Source: Phoronis australis
Taxonomy: Eukaryota > Phoronida > Phoronidae
Direction of reading: 5' to 3'
Length of the DNA stretch: 64,000 nucleotides
Assembly (NCBI GenBank): GCA_002633005.1
Contig: NMRA01000083.1
Coordinates: forward strand, 709,161-773,160
In this document: piece by piece, positions 1 to 12,999 of the stretch
Layout: the number at the start of each line of letters is the position of its first letter
Position numbering within the stretch: position 1 is the stretch's first letter
The notes under the pieces: generated by a model
What the model saw: only the letters and a program-made list of their open reading frames with translations
The model's database searches: none
Told to the model about the DNA's origin: nothing
Program-made: the position numbers and the translations under genes

Positions 1-399
1 TTCAACAACAGGACTTATTATAAAGATGAATTAACAAGCACCGACTGCATAAGTTCAACCAATTGGGCGTTGTGCCGAACGCAGTTGACACTGAGCTTAC
101 CCAGGTGAATGGAGATTAGCGTCAAAATATAACGTATTTATACAGCTTTGTACCAAGGCTATTGACAGCTACATGCAGTGTCCTTCGAAGTACAACATAC
201 AATACCAAATAACGTCCAGTTCAGTCGTCAAATTAAAAAGTGATTACCTGTTCTTCCCAAGCTCAGAAACTAGTTGTTACACGAGTGAGGAACAAGTCGA
301 GAGAAACATTATAGGTGAATTGTGGTCCATATTCAAAAGTTCTGGTGTTATTTGACAATAAAAGTCGCGAAAGGGTTTTTGTTTGCCTAACATATAGTC

Positions 400-690
400 A
401 AACAATATTGGCCTACAACTCCTCTCCGTTTCCCACGGCCACATAACCAAACCTACTGTACACTGAGACTCTTTCGGATTTTGACCACTTACCCGTTGTG
501 AAATCGTTCCGTGGTCAAAATAGACGTGATTTCTGGACTTGGAAAGAATTCACAATTCTGAGATTCTACAATTAAGTTGAGTTGTCATTGTTCGCCGGGC
601 ATTACCTCGAGCAACAACAAACTGTCAGTTCTTTACACCACCAAAATCCCTTCTAATCTGAGTAAGGAACAAGTTGAGGCCGATTTTACA
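400..690. repeat. dispersed repeat fragment, copy 1
   Basis: Two blocks here recur in the same order at about 10520-10680. One contains AAAATAGACGTGA followed by a CTTGGAAGGA-like stretch. The other begins near an AACAACAAACTGTCAG stretch and ends in AACAAGTTG. Spacing is similar, and identity by eye is roughly 75-80 percent. A short relative of the second block also appears at about 255-305. No open frame or terminal repeat identifies the class. Confidence 0.45.
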
Positions 691-1110
691 GAGGTAGGTG
701 GTCTAAATGAAAAGTCAATTTCTTCGACGAAACTCGGCTTTATTACTGCTTTATATTGGAAGATTGTTCCTTCCGCGGTAATAGCAAAAGTGGTAGCAGA
801 AGGAAGTAAAAGGCTTCCGTTGTTGCCTGTAAAGTCAAATCCACAGTAAGAAAACCAAACCCACATTGTACTTGAGAAATCTTGGAACCAGTAAGATATT
901 GGTTCCTATAGAGCCGGAAAAACATTCTCGATCACTCCTTTGGAGTGCGTTACAGGCTACACATTATAAACACAAACGGCCATTTGCGTAGTGTTGATTG
1001 TTTAAATGAATAGAAATTCAAACTGTATTGACATATATTGACCTTCACTGCGGTTGAGTACATTCTCGTATAAATCACCAATTCGAACTTTTTCAATACA
1101 GTACAATTAC

Positions 1111-1239
1111 CTTCGACACGAGTCCATCACGTTCATCCATTTCTTCACTTTCGTCATCATCTTCACTGTTTTTATCATCCGAAAACGTCACTTTTGATTG
1201 AGAAGTCAGGTAACCGTTTTCACTTGACAATCTGTCCAT
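1111..1239 (-). CDS. possible acidic first coding exon of a gene leaving the left edge
   Basis: On the minus strand an ATG at 1239 opens a 43-codon segment that ends in phase 0 at a good donor (AAG then GTAATT) at 1111/1110. The peptide is polar and strongly acidic in its second half (DDKNSEDDDESEEMDERD), as in many cytosolic N-termini. The frame stays open upstream of this ATG as far as 1356. No following exon is visible between 1110 and 1, so the rest would lie outside the window. I do not recognise the protein. It could equally be a chance open frame, because only composition and one donor site support it. Confidence 0.22.
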
Positions 1240-2032
1240 GCCGACCGCCTCAGTACAGAATGACATGTGTTTGAGGCGCAAGCAAATCAATAGATTCAAA
1301 ACACAGTTCAGCGTTCGATCGCTCGGGTCAAATAGCGTTAGGGGATTGGTTGACAATCATGGATCACAGCACAGGTGTATAAATTGACATAATTTCTTGT
1401 CCTGGGTTTGTAATACGAGGTTCCGATATGAACGCGTATTCCCAACCTATTTTCTATATAAAAAGACGACTGATGTGTGTACCCAAGCGAACTAAAGCAA
1501 GGACTTAAAGGACCGGTGACTTACCGCTTTGTAACCATGATCGCGGTTGAGTACAAATAACTATTTCGAACACAAAAGAGGGGGTGTGTCACTTTCAGTT
1601 ACTCTATTGAGGTTAAAGTGGGGCGCCTGAAAAATATACTTAGCAGTACTGATCGCTGGATTGTCGGCAAGAGGGCTAACGGCAGGCGTACAAGTGATGG
1701 GAAAAAGAATACTGGACATGTTGCTCTGAAGGTTGACTTTTTCACGGTCATTTTTCTGGAGAACAGGGATGCTTTCCCAACAAAATTTGTAATTTATCCA
1801 TTATGTTTTAAAGTATGACCAATATCAATATATACAGATACACATACATATACATATATATTACTCCCAGGTTTTAAAATGTTTATTTCATGTATAGAAA
1901 ACGTGCATACCCGCAAGTCGAAAACATTACATGTAGACAGAGATATGGAATGCTTGAGCTGACTCTGTAACGAGTATCACACACATTCCAAGGGTGAGAT
2001 GATTGGTGTATGATTAGTACTTGAAAATGAAG

Positions 2033-2068
2033 TAAAATAAAATAACTTAGTAAAATAAAATAACTTAG
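2033..2068. repeat. perfect 18-bp tandem duplication
   Basis: The unit TAAAATAAAATAACTTAG occurs twice head to tail at 2033-2050 and 2051-2068 with no mismatch, which suggests a recent slippage event. Confidence 0.85.
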
Positions 2069-3088
2069 CCGGATGTTCGAGAGCATGACCCTCGTAAATG
2101 AAGTGACTGGCCACCCACTTTTGACGTTGGGAGGAAGCAACCGTCAATAAACAGACGGAGGGACGGGGCGGGACCGTGGAGGGCGTGCAACCTTCGCATG
2201 GTGACCGGCACAGTTGTAGGGTAGGAGCAGAGGCATGCGACAATGGTATGCATGTGTAACGGTGTGCAAGTTTAACTGATAAACCGTGACAGGCTTTAGT
2301 TGGAGTTCACTTTAAATTCTGTAAATTTCTTTGGAGAAGGCCCCCAACCCCCCGTAGGATACCCCTTCACCAGTACTCTCCCGAATGCTCATTTGGTACT
2401 TGTATCTCTCTCGCAGTGCGCGCATCCCATCGAAGTGCCAAAAATCCATGCTGTGAATTACGGATCAGGAAAGTCTTTCAAGTTAACAACCGACAATCAT
2501 CTCAAAATAGTCGTTCAGAGTGCCTTTAGTTTTTATTGTGTTTCATGATAACTCAGGACATCAAGCTTATTATCCTTTGGTAACCTACTCGATGTTCTTG
2601 TTGGAACCGCCAACGGAATCTTAGAATCCTGTCACGGTAACTGAGGAATGCCATGATATCCGTCATTAGTGAGAGTAAAGGCTTGATTCGATTTTCGTTT
2701 TTCAATCAGCTAAACAGGGCGAAAAGGAAATTTAAGGATTTCCATCTCTTTACATTGTCTCGGGTACCATTTTCGTGTTTCCCAGATGTTGATATGATCG
2801 GCTTAAATGACCAATCAGAACGCAACCTTCTTGACACTCCTTCGTTTTCAAACCGCCATTTTACCCGACAGACAACAGGTTGCTGGGTAAAATTTTGGTT
2901 TGTTTGTCAACAATACGCAAGGGGCGCAGCTTGCGATGAAACTAGTACAGGGAGTGTTGAATGACTCACACGCCCGCCAACGGTACTCACTGTCACAACG
3001 CCACCTATATGGGGATGCGTAACTCTCGTAGCATTGAGAAAGAGCCCCGCACGCCGGCACATGAACAGAACTTAATAACCGCGGCGGT

Positions 3089-3240
3089 TCTGTGGTACAT
3101 GCGCGCACCCAGCCTTCCATTTNACATGACGTTACAAAAAGCGGGGAGACTTTCCATAGGCGGATCTAAGGGGGGGGGGGGGGGGGGGGGGGGGCTCCTT
3201 CGAGCGGCCCCCCGGGTGCGCGCATGTGGTACTCTGCTAC
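3089..3240. repeat. GC-rich inverted repeat around a poly-G tract and an N
   Basis: CATGCGCGCACCC at about 3100 is matched in inverted orientation by GGGTGCGCGCATG at about 3218. Between them lie an unresolved base at 3123 and a run of 25 G at 3170-3194. The same GGGTGCGCGCATG block recurs at about 49015, again next to a C-rich tract and an N. The word GGCGGATCTAAGGGGG leading into the G run resembles one at about 55412. This looks like the end of a dispersed element whose homopolymer disrupted sequencing. The G run could form a quadruplex. Confidence 0.5.
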
Positions 3241-3299
3241 ATTTGTGAAGTGGGGAAGGGGCGGGTGCAACTGAAAACCCACACATTTAAACAATGGAA

Positions 3300-3385
3300 T
3301 CTAAAAAGGGATCTTCGTAGGGAGCTTCCATGAAAAATTATCCTTCCGAAAGATTTTGTTCCATTGAGCGCCACCTTATGGGAGT
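3300..3385. repeat. degraded dispersed repeat, copy 1
   Basis: A stretch from CTTCGTAGGGAGCTTCCAT to a CACCTTATGGGAG end aligns by eye, without large gaps, to 9610-9700. Both copies contain a CCTTCCG..AG.ATTTTGTTC core. The element class is not recognised. Confidence 0.4.
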
Positions 3386-6300
3386 TTTAAAATTAAAATT
3401 CCACAGCCTTTCATGGACGGCTGTCTGTTTATGCGGCATTTATTAAGTCCGAAACACTACAAAAAGACCCGTGTTATGCTGTTTCATCGAACTCCCAGGC
3501 AAGCTTCTGTAGAAAGTGCATCTTAACGTTGGAAGTCCTTGCTTAGTCACGCATGAGTGGTATGTCCCGTATTTCTCTTTCATAACAGCACACACCGCAC
3601 TGTGCGTGACCGGTCACCACCTGTGACCTGACCTAAAAGGTTCCAGGTTTTAGTCACGGCAGCAGTCTCCTCATGATCAGGCTATCCAGGATTTTACTAA
3701 TTTGTACGTACAAAGTAAATTTTCTATAGGCCCATCTAGGCCTACACAATTGAACTACAAAACGAGAGGGTTGCGAGCTATTAGCCTTTTGAAAATTCAG
3801 GGAGTATACAGTCCTCTTGAACAGCAAGCCTTTATTAATTCAAGTGTATTTCATCCTTGGGCGTGACCGGCGACTAATTACGTAGGTTCACCACATCTTA
3901 ACCACGCTACAGTGGCAACAGGTGTCTTGATAGTACGCGGTGTTGACAATAGATGTAGCAAACGTAGCATACTAGATGTTAGCGCTTCAAGTAGATTTAT
4001 TTTTTTTTTGCATTTATTTCATTCCGAAACCAAAACAAATAGGGATTTGTACTTGAAAAATATGCTGTGAAGCTGTGTTCAGTTCTTAATCTGATTACCA
4101 TTGAGGAGAGATGAAAAAACGAGACAAATGAAACGTGAGATAAGAAGGAAAATGAAAGAACTTTCGTCAAAATAATATTAACTAAAACAGAGATAATACT
4201 GAAAGTCAGTTACAATATAAACACCATGGACATTCGGTTTACACCCGGCCCTAAAAGGGGTTGGTACGAATTTTGTGATAACTGAACACTACTCAGTCCT
4301 TCGCTGTGTCATGCGCCGGCCCGGTCGTCACTGCAGACTTTTTTCCCAGCGGTAGTCAAAAAGGAAAGTGGGGAAACAAATTAGTCATGGTTCAAGCAAA
4401 TTTCAACTGCTGTCAAAACTACCCTTCTCCGCTCACATTTCGCTAAACTGCCCGGTTTGAACAACCTTACCTACGCTTCAATCCACTTGGGTAGCCATTA
4501 TGCTAATTCTACCGGTACAGTTTCCATAGAACTCTAGGGATCCATGGAATGCCCAACTCCCGCTCGTGACCGATAGGTCTATTACGCAACAGCTGCTCAA
4601 AGTAGCATTGTCTCTTCGTTACTATTTTGTTATTTTACAAAGTCCACTTTCTCTAGACACATAACAATCACAAAAATGTGTTCCGATGTCTCTTGTCAAA
4701 CTACATGTATGAGCAACACACACTACATGTATCAGCATCACAAATTTTTCCTTTCCTATACCGCAACTACTGTAATGAGCTATCCGCATTTTATTTCAAA
4801 TCTACACAATAGGTGTGTGTCCATTTTTTATCTATCAGAAAACCCTTATCTGCAAATTTCGGATACGTATCGTCACATCCTGAATTTTACTCTACTTGTA
4901 TCAAACGGGCCAATGGTCCAGTTAATATATAACGATGTGTACTGTTGTATGAATGCGTGACTAAACACTTTAAACAACTGTGAGGATCTATATTCTAAAA
5001 TCTTTGTCCTCAGTCAGCAGAGAAATAATTTCGATGATTCAAAAGACTGCTTAAGGATAATTAGTCACCATTTTTATGACCTACTGATTTATTACCTTTT
5101 TATGTTACTATTACAACCCAAATTTATCAACATTACACTTAAGTGGTAGGCTAATTAGTTTATTAATATGCCAATTAGTACATGAAGGACTTCGTTATTG
5201 CACTCTGTTATTTTTCGCATGTTGGTAACACTCTTGGTTTTTACAATTAAAACAATATTTTTTAAAACCTGTTAGGTATGCAAAATGATAATTATTTATG
5301 AAATAATTATTTATGTTTTGCCTTTGGTATAATTATATGTCATCAAGAGCTGATAAAGGGCTTTCTAATAATATGATTCTTATGCAATTCGGTTAAAAAA
5401 CGGCGAAGTTGCGAAAAGTTTTAATGACAGCAACGAAGGTGACATCTTCCCTATTGACCTAGATTTAAAATACATATTTGTTATCATTTGTCCTAGGTAC
5501 ATGATTTTAGTATCGTATTAGAGCTAAGCACGTTAGTTCCCATGTCCGCGTCCCAAATCGTGGAATTGCAAGCAAATGAGTTTCCGTTTGACAATATTTG
5601 GTGCCGATTGTCCGCTAAATATTCCAAAAATGTATGCAATTTGTTCTGAAGAAGTTTTAGGTGATAACAGTTCTAAAATTACTTCGTTTGTACTAAACAA
5701 ACAGTTCACCCAACTCCTATTCCTTAGCAAGAACCCACATCGGAACAAAACGAATGCAAACAAATCCCACGAATGCGCGGCGCAACCTCAGCCGCGCGAG
5801 ATCGTAATTTGGCATTCCGGGTTTACGGCGCATTTTCTCACGAGCTGCGTCGTTCTTTGTCATGGACAACTGCTAGTGAGCAACGTACTCAGTTCAAAAC
5901 TACATGAAAGAAAGGGTCTACCGTTCGTCGGGGATAACACGCACATAGTTCGTGAGTGAGGAAGAATGGGTACACTGCTCGAGAAGAAATGAAAGTCAAT
6001 CACAGTTTTGGGCGAATGAAATTGGCGTCACCCTTTGGGACATAACTCTGGTCCTGAGCCAAAACGTTTTTTAATTGATTTACGGAGGGCTATCTTATCG
6101 ATAAATTGTCGCTCACCTGAGATTAGACTTGAACACACCTTCATGCTTTTATGGGTAAAGTCGATTACATGTAAACCATCATGTTATTTTACCATGAGCA
6201 CTCTCTTCCTACGTCACTGACCTACGTCATATGCATGAATACCATGAAGTAGGCTGCACTCTTACAAACAAGTCTAAAAACATTCCTCTGCCTTGAGACC

Positions 6301-9300
6301 AAGATTACTCGTTACTATCAAAAGAGAGATCACCTGGTAAAGTACGAAGCAGCCGAATTTTCACGGGACGCGCACTTGCGCAACCAAACCTGGTGGCTTT
6401 TTGACATCAAACTTACTCGTCAGTGATCACCAGGGTGAGTGATCTGTTTGGGTACGCAAATAGTTTTTTTTTATCGTGGACAAATTGGAGACATATTCTG
6501 TTGGTTTGATACACCCTCGTTTAGGATGTAATCACAGGGAAGTTAGTAAAAATGATATGTCCCTCATGCTGCAAAGGTGACTAAATAGATAGTTAGAAAG
6601 TTCACGAATCAAGGAGTAACAGTTTTATAAATGCTGCAGCGACTTCACTGAAATGCAGCCACTTTTGAATCATGACCATTGTATATCCTGGATCAGGAAC
6701 TTTCAATTTGACTATCAAATCTGCATTATCTTTCGGATTATTTTCTTTCACCGCATGTCTCCCAGTTTTGTCCGTCTATACCATGATTGGTATGTCGTTG
6801 AAATCGACAAACCACACCACTCCCCATTGTGTATTTTGTGAAATTGCGTGATCTCCTCGATCTTTTCTTCAGCAAACTGATTGGTCTATGTCTTCACAGC
6901 ACAATTCTTCGGCAAATAGTGTGGACACACCACCACAACCTAAAGTCATGTCCGCACTGCGAGTTACCCTAGAACAACTCGCCCTTGCCGAGCAACTTTC
7001 CCCGTTCAGCCACTAGCGTCCTCACTACGCACCCTACACCCTGGGACAAATATGTTGGAAAGTGTATCTGAGCAAGCGCATCCGCGGTACCTTCCGCCTT
7101 CTGCAGGTTTATCCACATTACGACTTTTGCTGTGGCAAGTTACCTTAGAACAAGTTCCTTACCTTGATAAGGTGGAGTAAGTTGTCACCCGTGTGTCAAG
7201 TTCTTCACTCCCTGTTGATGTTTGCCTGAAAGCCTTTTCATTTTCCTACTATTCTTTTAAAAGTTCTTTCAGTGGATTGAGTTTTTGCGGAAACCTCATT
7301 AGATATGACGACACTTGAGTGAGTACCCGCAATCATTACGGCGGCCACTTTAGGTGGGGTTGCACCACCAAAAATAAAAGTTAAACTAAGAAATCCTACT
7401 CAGTTCAAATGAGTTAGAAAGTATATGAAGTTGTATTGAATGAGCATTGTGCGGGATAAGTTTCGACTGAACTAACATGCGATAAAATCCGTTTTACACG
7501 AAGTTTTTAAGAAAAATGAAACCCTGTCTACACCTCTAACTGCCTCTAACATTCCTGCTACAAATCATTTCAAAGCGTGTCGCAGGCTGTGGTGCATTTG
7601 TGGCTCCGCCCATAAGGCTACCAAGGCTAGCGACAATCGAGAACGAGCCGCACAACAAATGAGAATGTGTTCTGGATTAGGCCTAGCCGCCAATGAACAA
7701 GGAAGGGTCAAGTACTGCGTGGTGATGTTTGAGAAACAAATACCGTGTCCAGATATGGAACGAGAAAGCAGATAGGACGTCTATAGCTGATTAAAACGAG
7801 CGTTCTCAAAAGCCTTCAATCGTCCGTCTTTGAATAACATATGCGCACGTGAAATGCTGATGGCCAATCATGCACGTGCGATCACGGTGGGCGTACGAAG
7901 TCTGTCCACAAGCTACATCATTGGAATGCAGCATTTTCACAGAAAGAAGGCAGATCTGCCGTCTTACTATAGGTCGGACGACAAGACGGCAGCTCAAACG
8001 TATGACGATTGTTCACATGTGATAAAATAACCAGATCTCCACTTCTATCATGTGTGAAACATTTCTGCCATAAAACCTTTAAGAACCTGACCTGGTTGTG
8101 GCGCATATTACGACAAATCGTAATAATTATATAAAATTCTAATGGGAAGGTCTTCACATTTTGTTAGCATTTTCAGGATTACCTGCGAGTCCACAACACT
8201 ATCGGGAAGGGCCTAACTAACCGGGCCCTGGTAATGCGAGATCTGCTTATACATCAGCCAGTTTGTATTCACGTTTAGTTGCCAAACATCGAACAATGTG
8301 GTAAACCTATGTGATACAGATGGGTCAAGTGCGTGGTCATTTTTGGGAAGCAAAGTGCAGTCTTCTGTATTAGATTTCACAGGCGTTTTTAGTCGCAAGT
8401 TGTGCACGATGAACCTACGCGACACCAGCTTTCAGCTTATCAGGCGAGGCCTCACAAGGTTTCATATCGTGGTGTCAAAATAAGTTGTTGCTGGGAGCGA
8501 CCAGAGTAGATGCAGATTCGACCCAGATAAAATGTTTTAGTTTCTACCCTCAAATGAACAAATAAAAACACAACGTATATGCCTGGTCTTAGTGTCGTCC
8601 ATAAAAACACATATTCCAAAACTGAAAAAAAAAACTGTTGTAAATTGGCTACAAGGTGGATTTGTATAAATTGTTATATTGTATCAGGCAGCACGTTTAC
8701 ATAATAGCGAGTCCCTGGCACCACTTATGAACTCAAAAAAAGCTAGAAGTGTTGAAAATTTACTGTCTTCATCACATCTGCTGTCGTCATCATCATTCTC
8801 CTCATCATCGTCGTCATCATATTCATACTGATGCTGTCTATTTGTCCTCACATTTTACGTTCTATTACTTTCAACTTCATTATAATTTTTGTTTACACTC
8901 ATCTTGTCATATGTTGCAACACAACCAAAGTAAAAACAACAACCTTGTTTGACTCCGTAAATTCCGACAACAAGTCAATCAAACAATCAATTTCGTTTTT
9001 GTAATAAAGGCCATAGGTCCATCGACAACAACATTTTAAATATAAAAGCACGTAACAAATTCCTACGAAATCGAGTACGAAATACTACACAATTGACAGA
9101 TGTTAAGAAGTTGTAAATTTTGATTTCTTGAGACCAGCATAATAACTGGAAGGGGGTATTTTAAGAAGTTTGAACCAATATTTGACAATCGATGACAGAG
9201 CACTCGAATATCGGCAGCCTTCCACGTTCGCTCAACACCGCCTCGTTTGAGCGGGGATTAGCTTCACCCAACACACATTTAACATAGGACATATAACCAA

Positions 9301-9604
9301 TCGTGGTCTTCAAAGCCCCATATTTCGGCTACATAACCCATTTTATCAAATTCCAACACAAATTCCAACAAGTCTACAACTAATATGTGTACTTACAGTT
9401 GTTTATTGTCGAGTCAACACAAGTGCGTTTTCTAAGATTATATCTGCACTTCAAAATGACAATTTTATTACTTGGGACAGTCCATTAAGCATTTGGGGGA
9501 AACACAGGAACTTAGCCCCCTGTGGACATTCTACTAGATTATTGACGAAGGGGTGCAGCTAAAAATAGGATACCCACCCTTCTAGAGAGCGAACTAAAAA
9601 AAGA

Positions 9605-9700
9605 ACCACTTGTAGGAAGATTCCATCAAAAAGTCACCCTTCCGTAGAATTTTGTTCAAGAAATATTACCTTTTGTAGGGGTTAATTCTATGAACTTGAG
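9605..9700. repeat. degraded dispersed repeat, copy 2
   Basis: Partner of 3300-3385, in the same orientation, at about 70 percent identity by eye. There is no open frame. Confidence 0.4.
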
Positions 9701-10479
9701 TCTCTATAGGGATTCTTGGACTACTGAAATTTTAATCATTCAAGCCAGAAATAGTTCAAGAGGGAATGACACGCTTTCAAAAATGATTACATAATTTACA
9801 ACGAAAGATTTTGAAATATATGTGGAGTTAATTATGAAAATCCATCTGTAGATTTGTGTTCGGTTTGAAAAATGAACTTGTTTGCAGATTGTTGAATTTC
9901 CAAAGTAAATCCATTCTTACGTAATTTTGATAGCAAAGGCACCATCTCGTAAGGAAAGTGCAGGTCGTGAAAAAGTCATCATTCAGAGCGGTTTGTCTTA
10001 TATACTTCGACCGTCTTTCGGAGTACTTTGGGCTTGGCCCATTGCACACATAGTAACGATCACATGTTAACCCAGGGCGTCGACCAGCACGCACTCAACA
10101 TCCAATTTGCACAAATATAATACTAGGTGCACCATAAACGTGCTCAGATTCATCAGGTTTTAGAGATTTACGTCAACTGATATGTCTCACCGAAATTAAC
10201 AAACATTTTTGTTTTTAGTGAATTAAATATATGTAAAAAATACGCAGTTTCAATCATTTTGAATGGTTCCTTTTGAGCTGCCCGCTTGAACTAGTCCATA
10301 GAGTGATGCATGGATTAACAAATATACCGACGTGAACACAACACGTGATGCAAGCGAGAAGTGAAATAACTGGCTGTAAAGCATGGCAATGCGAAAGTAT
10401 TCCAGCAATTAAAGAACGAGGCAAAAGCAAACTAAATAAGCAACAGATGAATGCTTAAAGGGGCTACGAATCCTCCTTC

Positions 10480-10690
10480 GCCACAAGAACCAATTTTTGA
10501 TTTATATCACTTAAGTATTACGAAATTGGACTAAAATAGACGTGACTTCTTGGCTTGGAAGGAGATGCTAGCAGTTAACTTGTTATTTTATTCACAAAGT
10601 AAGTTCTCTAGGAACAGCAAATTGTCAGCACTTTGCAAGACCAAACATCTCTTCTCATCTACGTGAGGAGCAAGTTGTACCACATCACAG
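10480..10690. repeat. dispersed repeat fragment, copy 2
   Basis: Diverged second copy of the element at 400-690, in the same orientation. The shared blocks lie at about 10533-10565 and 10608-10680. Its class is unknown and it has no coding capacity. Confidence 0.45.
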
Positions 10691-12687
10691 CTGATTGAAA
10701 TTATTCACGGTTTACACTTAGAATTTCTTAAGGTTACCTCAAACCTTATTTAGCGACCTCCATTCTAACTCATATATCAAAAAACAGACTATGTCAACCT
10801 GCAAAAGTATATATTTTCTGAAAGAAAAAAACACAGATTATCAAAATATGATTTATACTTATGTGGCATTACTATTATTGCTTAACCAAATTTTTAAAAT
10901 CAAAATTTCAATTTTTAGAAAGTTGCAATTATAGCAAAACATCCCCTTGGTTAATTTTAATGAAATCCTTTTTAAATGAAAACTTCATAATTTATCTCAA
11001 AAACGTTGTTAGGAATTTCCGATTTGGTTTTATTTCTATGCCAAATTAACTCGCAAAACGTAGGATATTTCTGTAATAATTAGCAGTCGTATTCGTATAC
11101 CTTACGGTACGCAAAAACCAGGCGTTTAAAAGGAAACGCACATTGCGTTTTTGAGACTGGTGAATAAATATAAAGTTTGGAAAATTTCAATGAAATTCAT
11201 GGAGCTGTTTTTGAGAACTCGTGTTCCTAAGTTCAAATCAAGTCAATTTGCCGAAGGAGAGAAAAAGCCGGAAACGTTACTAGTAGTGAAAACCTGAAGG
11301 TTTCCGATTAATTATTCGGTGAAAACTTGCTTTGGTCAATATAACCTATACATGATACAGTGACCTTGTTGCTATTGGAACATTCACTCGTAATGTCAAC
11401 TAAATTGACAGTGCTTAATTGAATTAATTATCAATAATTTTGTGAAGTCGGTTGACAATGAATCGAGCGACACCTCGGGTTAGGGGTGGAGTTTACCTCT
11501 TGACCTATTAAAATAGGTCAACAGTAACCGTACACAACACATGACCGACGAAGCACCCGCGCGGGACACTGAAAAAAACCAAGTTCGATTGAACTGTAGA
11601 ATACAAATCGAGTATCTGTGGTTAAAGCGCGCCGAGTTCGAAACAGCGAAACGTCAGATTACCAGTGAAATGAATGAATTTGGGTGAGGATTTATCCTTT
11701 TTTCACAACTTGCTGTGTGATACTTGTGGACGCCATGCACCGACTGGGTCTGTTACTGCAGACTGCCATGTTATGTTATTCTGATTTACGCGTACGAATA
11801 CGCGTGTTTCCCGCCTTGTAAGTAGACTTGTTACTGTGTAGTTCTTGCGCCAGATATGTCGCTTTCTCTGACTATTTATTCTCGTGCCGCCTTTTCCGAA
11901 TGTCATTCCACAAACGTTTATTGTGGATAAACGTCCAATGTACATAGTTATTTTCCACGGAATTTTGGTTGGACTTGGGAAGATATCGGCGTAAGTTCTC
12001 GTGTTTCTTGATATAAACTAGTTTATTTACATTCATTAATACTAGTTTTCCCCTGTTCTGTCAGGTGTATTTAACGTTTTGAACGCTTGCTATTAATGTA
12101 TGCCCTTTGCCCGTCGTCATTTTTTTGGGCGTTGTCCGGAGAAGTGAATTGTTATTAACATGGTATAGTATTATGTAACGTGTAAATTTGAACATAGTTT
12201 TTTTGCTATGTTTCAGTTTGCCTACTACTACGTTATTCTGCTGACAATGAAAGAGTAAAGCCTCCCTGAGCCTGTTTTGCTTTGCTCCAACACGGTCCAT
12301 TCGTGATAACGTTAGCAATGGTTGTATGTTGGCAGACGGCAGCTCTCTCAGAATCATACGCTATGTCTTCGTATTCCGCAGCATATTTCCATGCTGTGCA
12401 CACCTCTACGTTAACTTAATTTTATGGCGACTCGGTGAATTGTGGAAAAGCCAAGCGGGAGATTCGATTTGATTCGACCTTGGATATCAAGTAAATAAAT
12501 ATCCGCATGGTTGAAGGCCACAAAGGTGGTTCGACTAAATGTTTTTTTTCTCACTACGCGGTATATATTTCGTATTTGAAGTTCCCCGAAAATGAAGTCA
12601 AAGTATTTTGCTAGACACATATGAAATATTACAAAAACGCCCAATTTTTGTTAACAAGATTTGAGATAACCTTAAGAGTACCAATGT

Positions 12688-12980
12688 TCGGTCGGCTGTT
12701 TTTCTGGATGTGACCTCTGCTTTGATACGGTGCCTCGTGATCTTACGTTGTTAAAGCTTCGTAAGTACAGGAATCTGTGGAACTGTGCACGATTTTCTTC
12801 AGTCACATCTTTTAAATAGACCTATAGCGGTGCGTGTGGATGGTGGTGTTTCTGATGAATCGCGTATTAGGTGCTGGTGTACTGAAGCCGTTGCTTTCTT
12901 CTAATATTTGTTAATGACCTACCCGACAGGTTGTATTCTAAAACGTTTATAAATGATGGCGATGCAACTATTTTCTTTCC
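12688..12980 (+). pseudogene. decayed non-LTR retrotransposon reverse transcriptase fragment
   Basis: Read across at least two frameshifts and several stops, this stretch gives the motif order of a LINE reverse transcriptase. First comes SAVFLDVTSAF, then DTVPRDLTLLKLRKY in another frame at about 12730-12770. A VDGGVSDE segment follows at about 12835-12860, then FLLIFVNDLPDRLYS at about 12893-12935 and a degraded catalytic box (FINDGDATIF where F/YADD would be expected) at about 12945-12975. These match the finger/palm region of jockey- and CR1-like elements. The catalytic Asp pair is disrupted, so it is a dead fossil. No other LINE domain is recognisable next to it. Confidence 0.75.
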
Positions 12981-12999
12981 TTATCCAAAAACAAATCCG

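Larger units (their letters stand above)
1..12600. other. intergenic, repeat fragments, no confident gene
   Basis: Reading both strands I find no run of spliceable coding sequence with recognisable homology. Open frames are short (the longest is 127 codons at 5576-5959), have no recognisable domain and are not flanked by convincing splice sites. What can be seen are degraded dispersed repeats, short tandem repeats and one possible first exon at the left edge, each listed separately. The region may be true intergenic DNA or a long intron of a gene outside the window. Confidence 0.6.

Noticed and set aside
5576-5959. 127-codon plus-strand open frame
   Set aside because: No domain, signal peptide, splice context or repeat relation recognised; the length is not decisive in 64 kb.
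8749-8952. His-rich 67-codon open frame
   Set aside because: The His run comes from a CATCAT/CGTCATCAT low-complexity stretch, with no other support.
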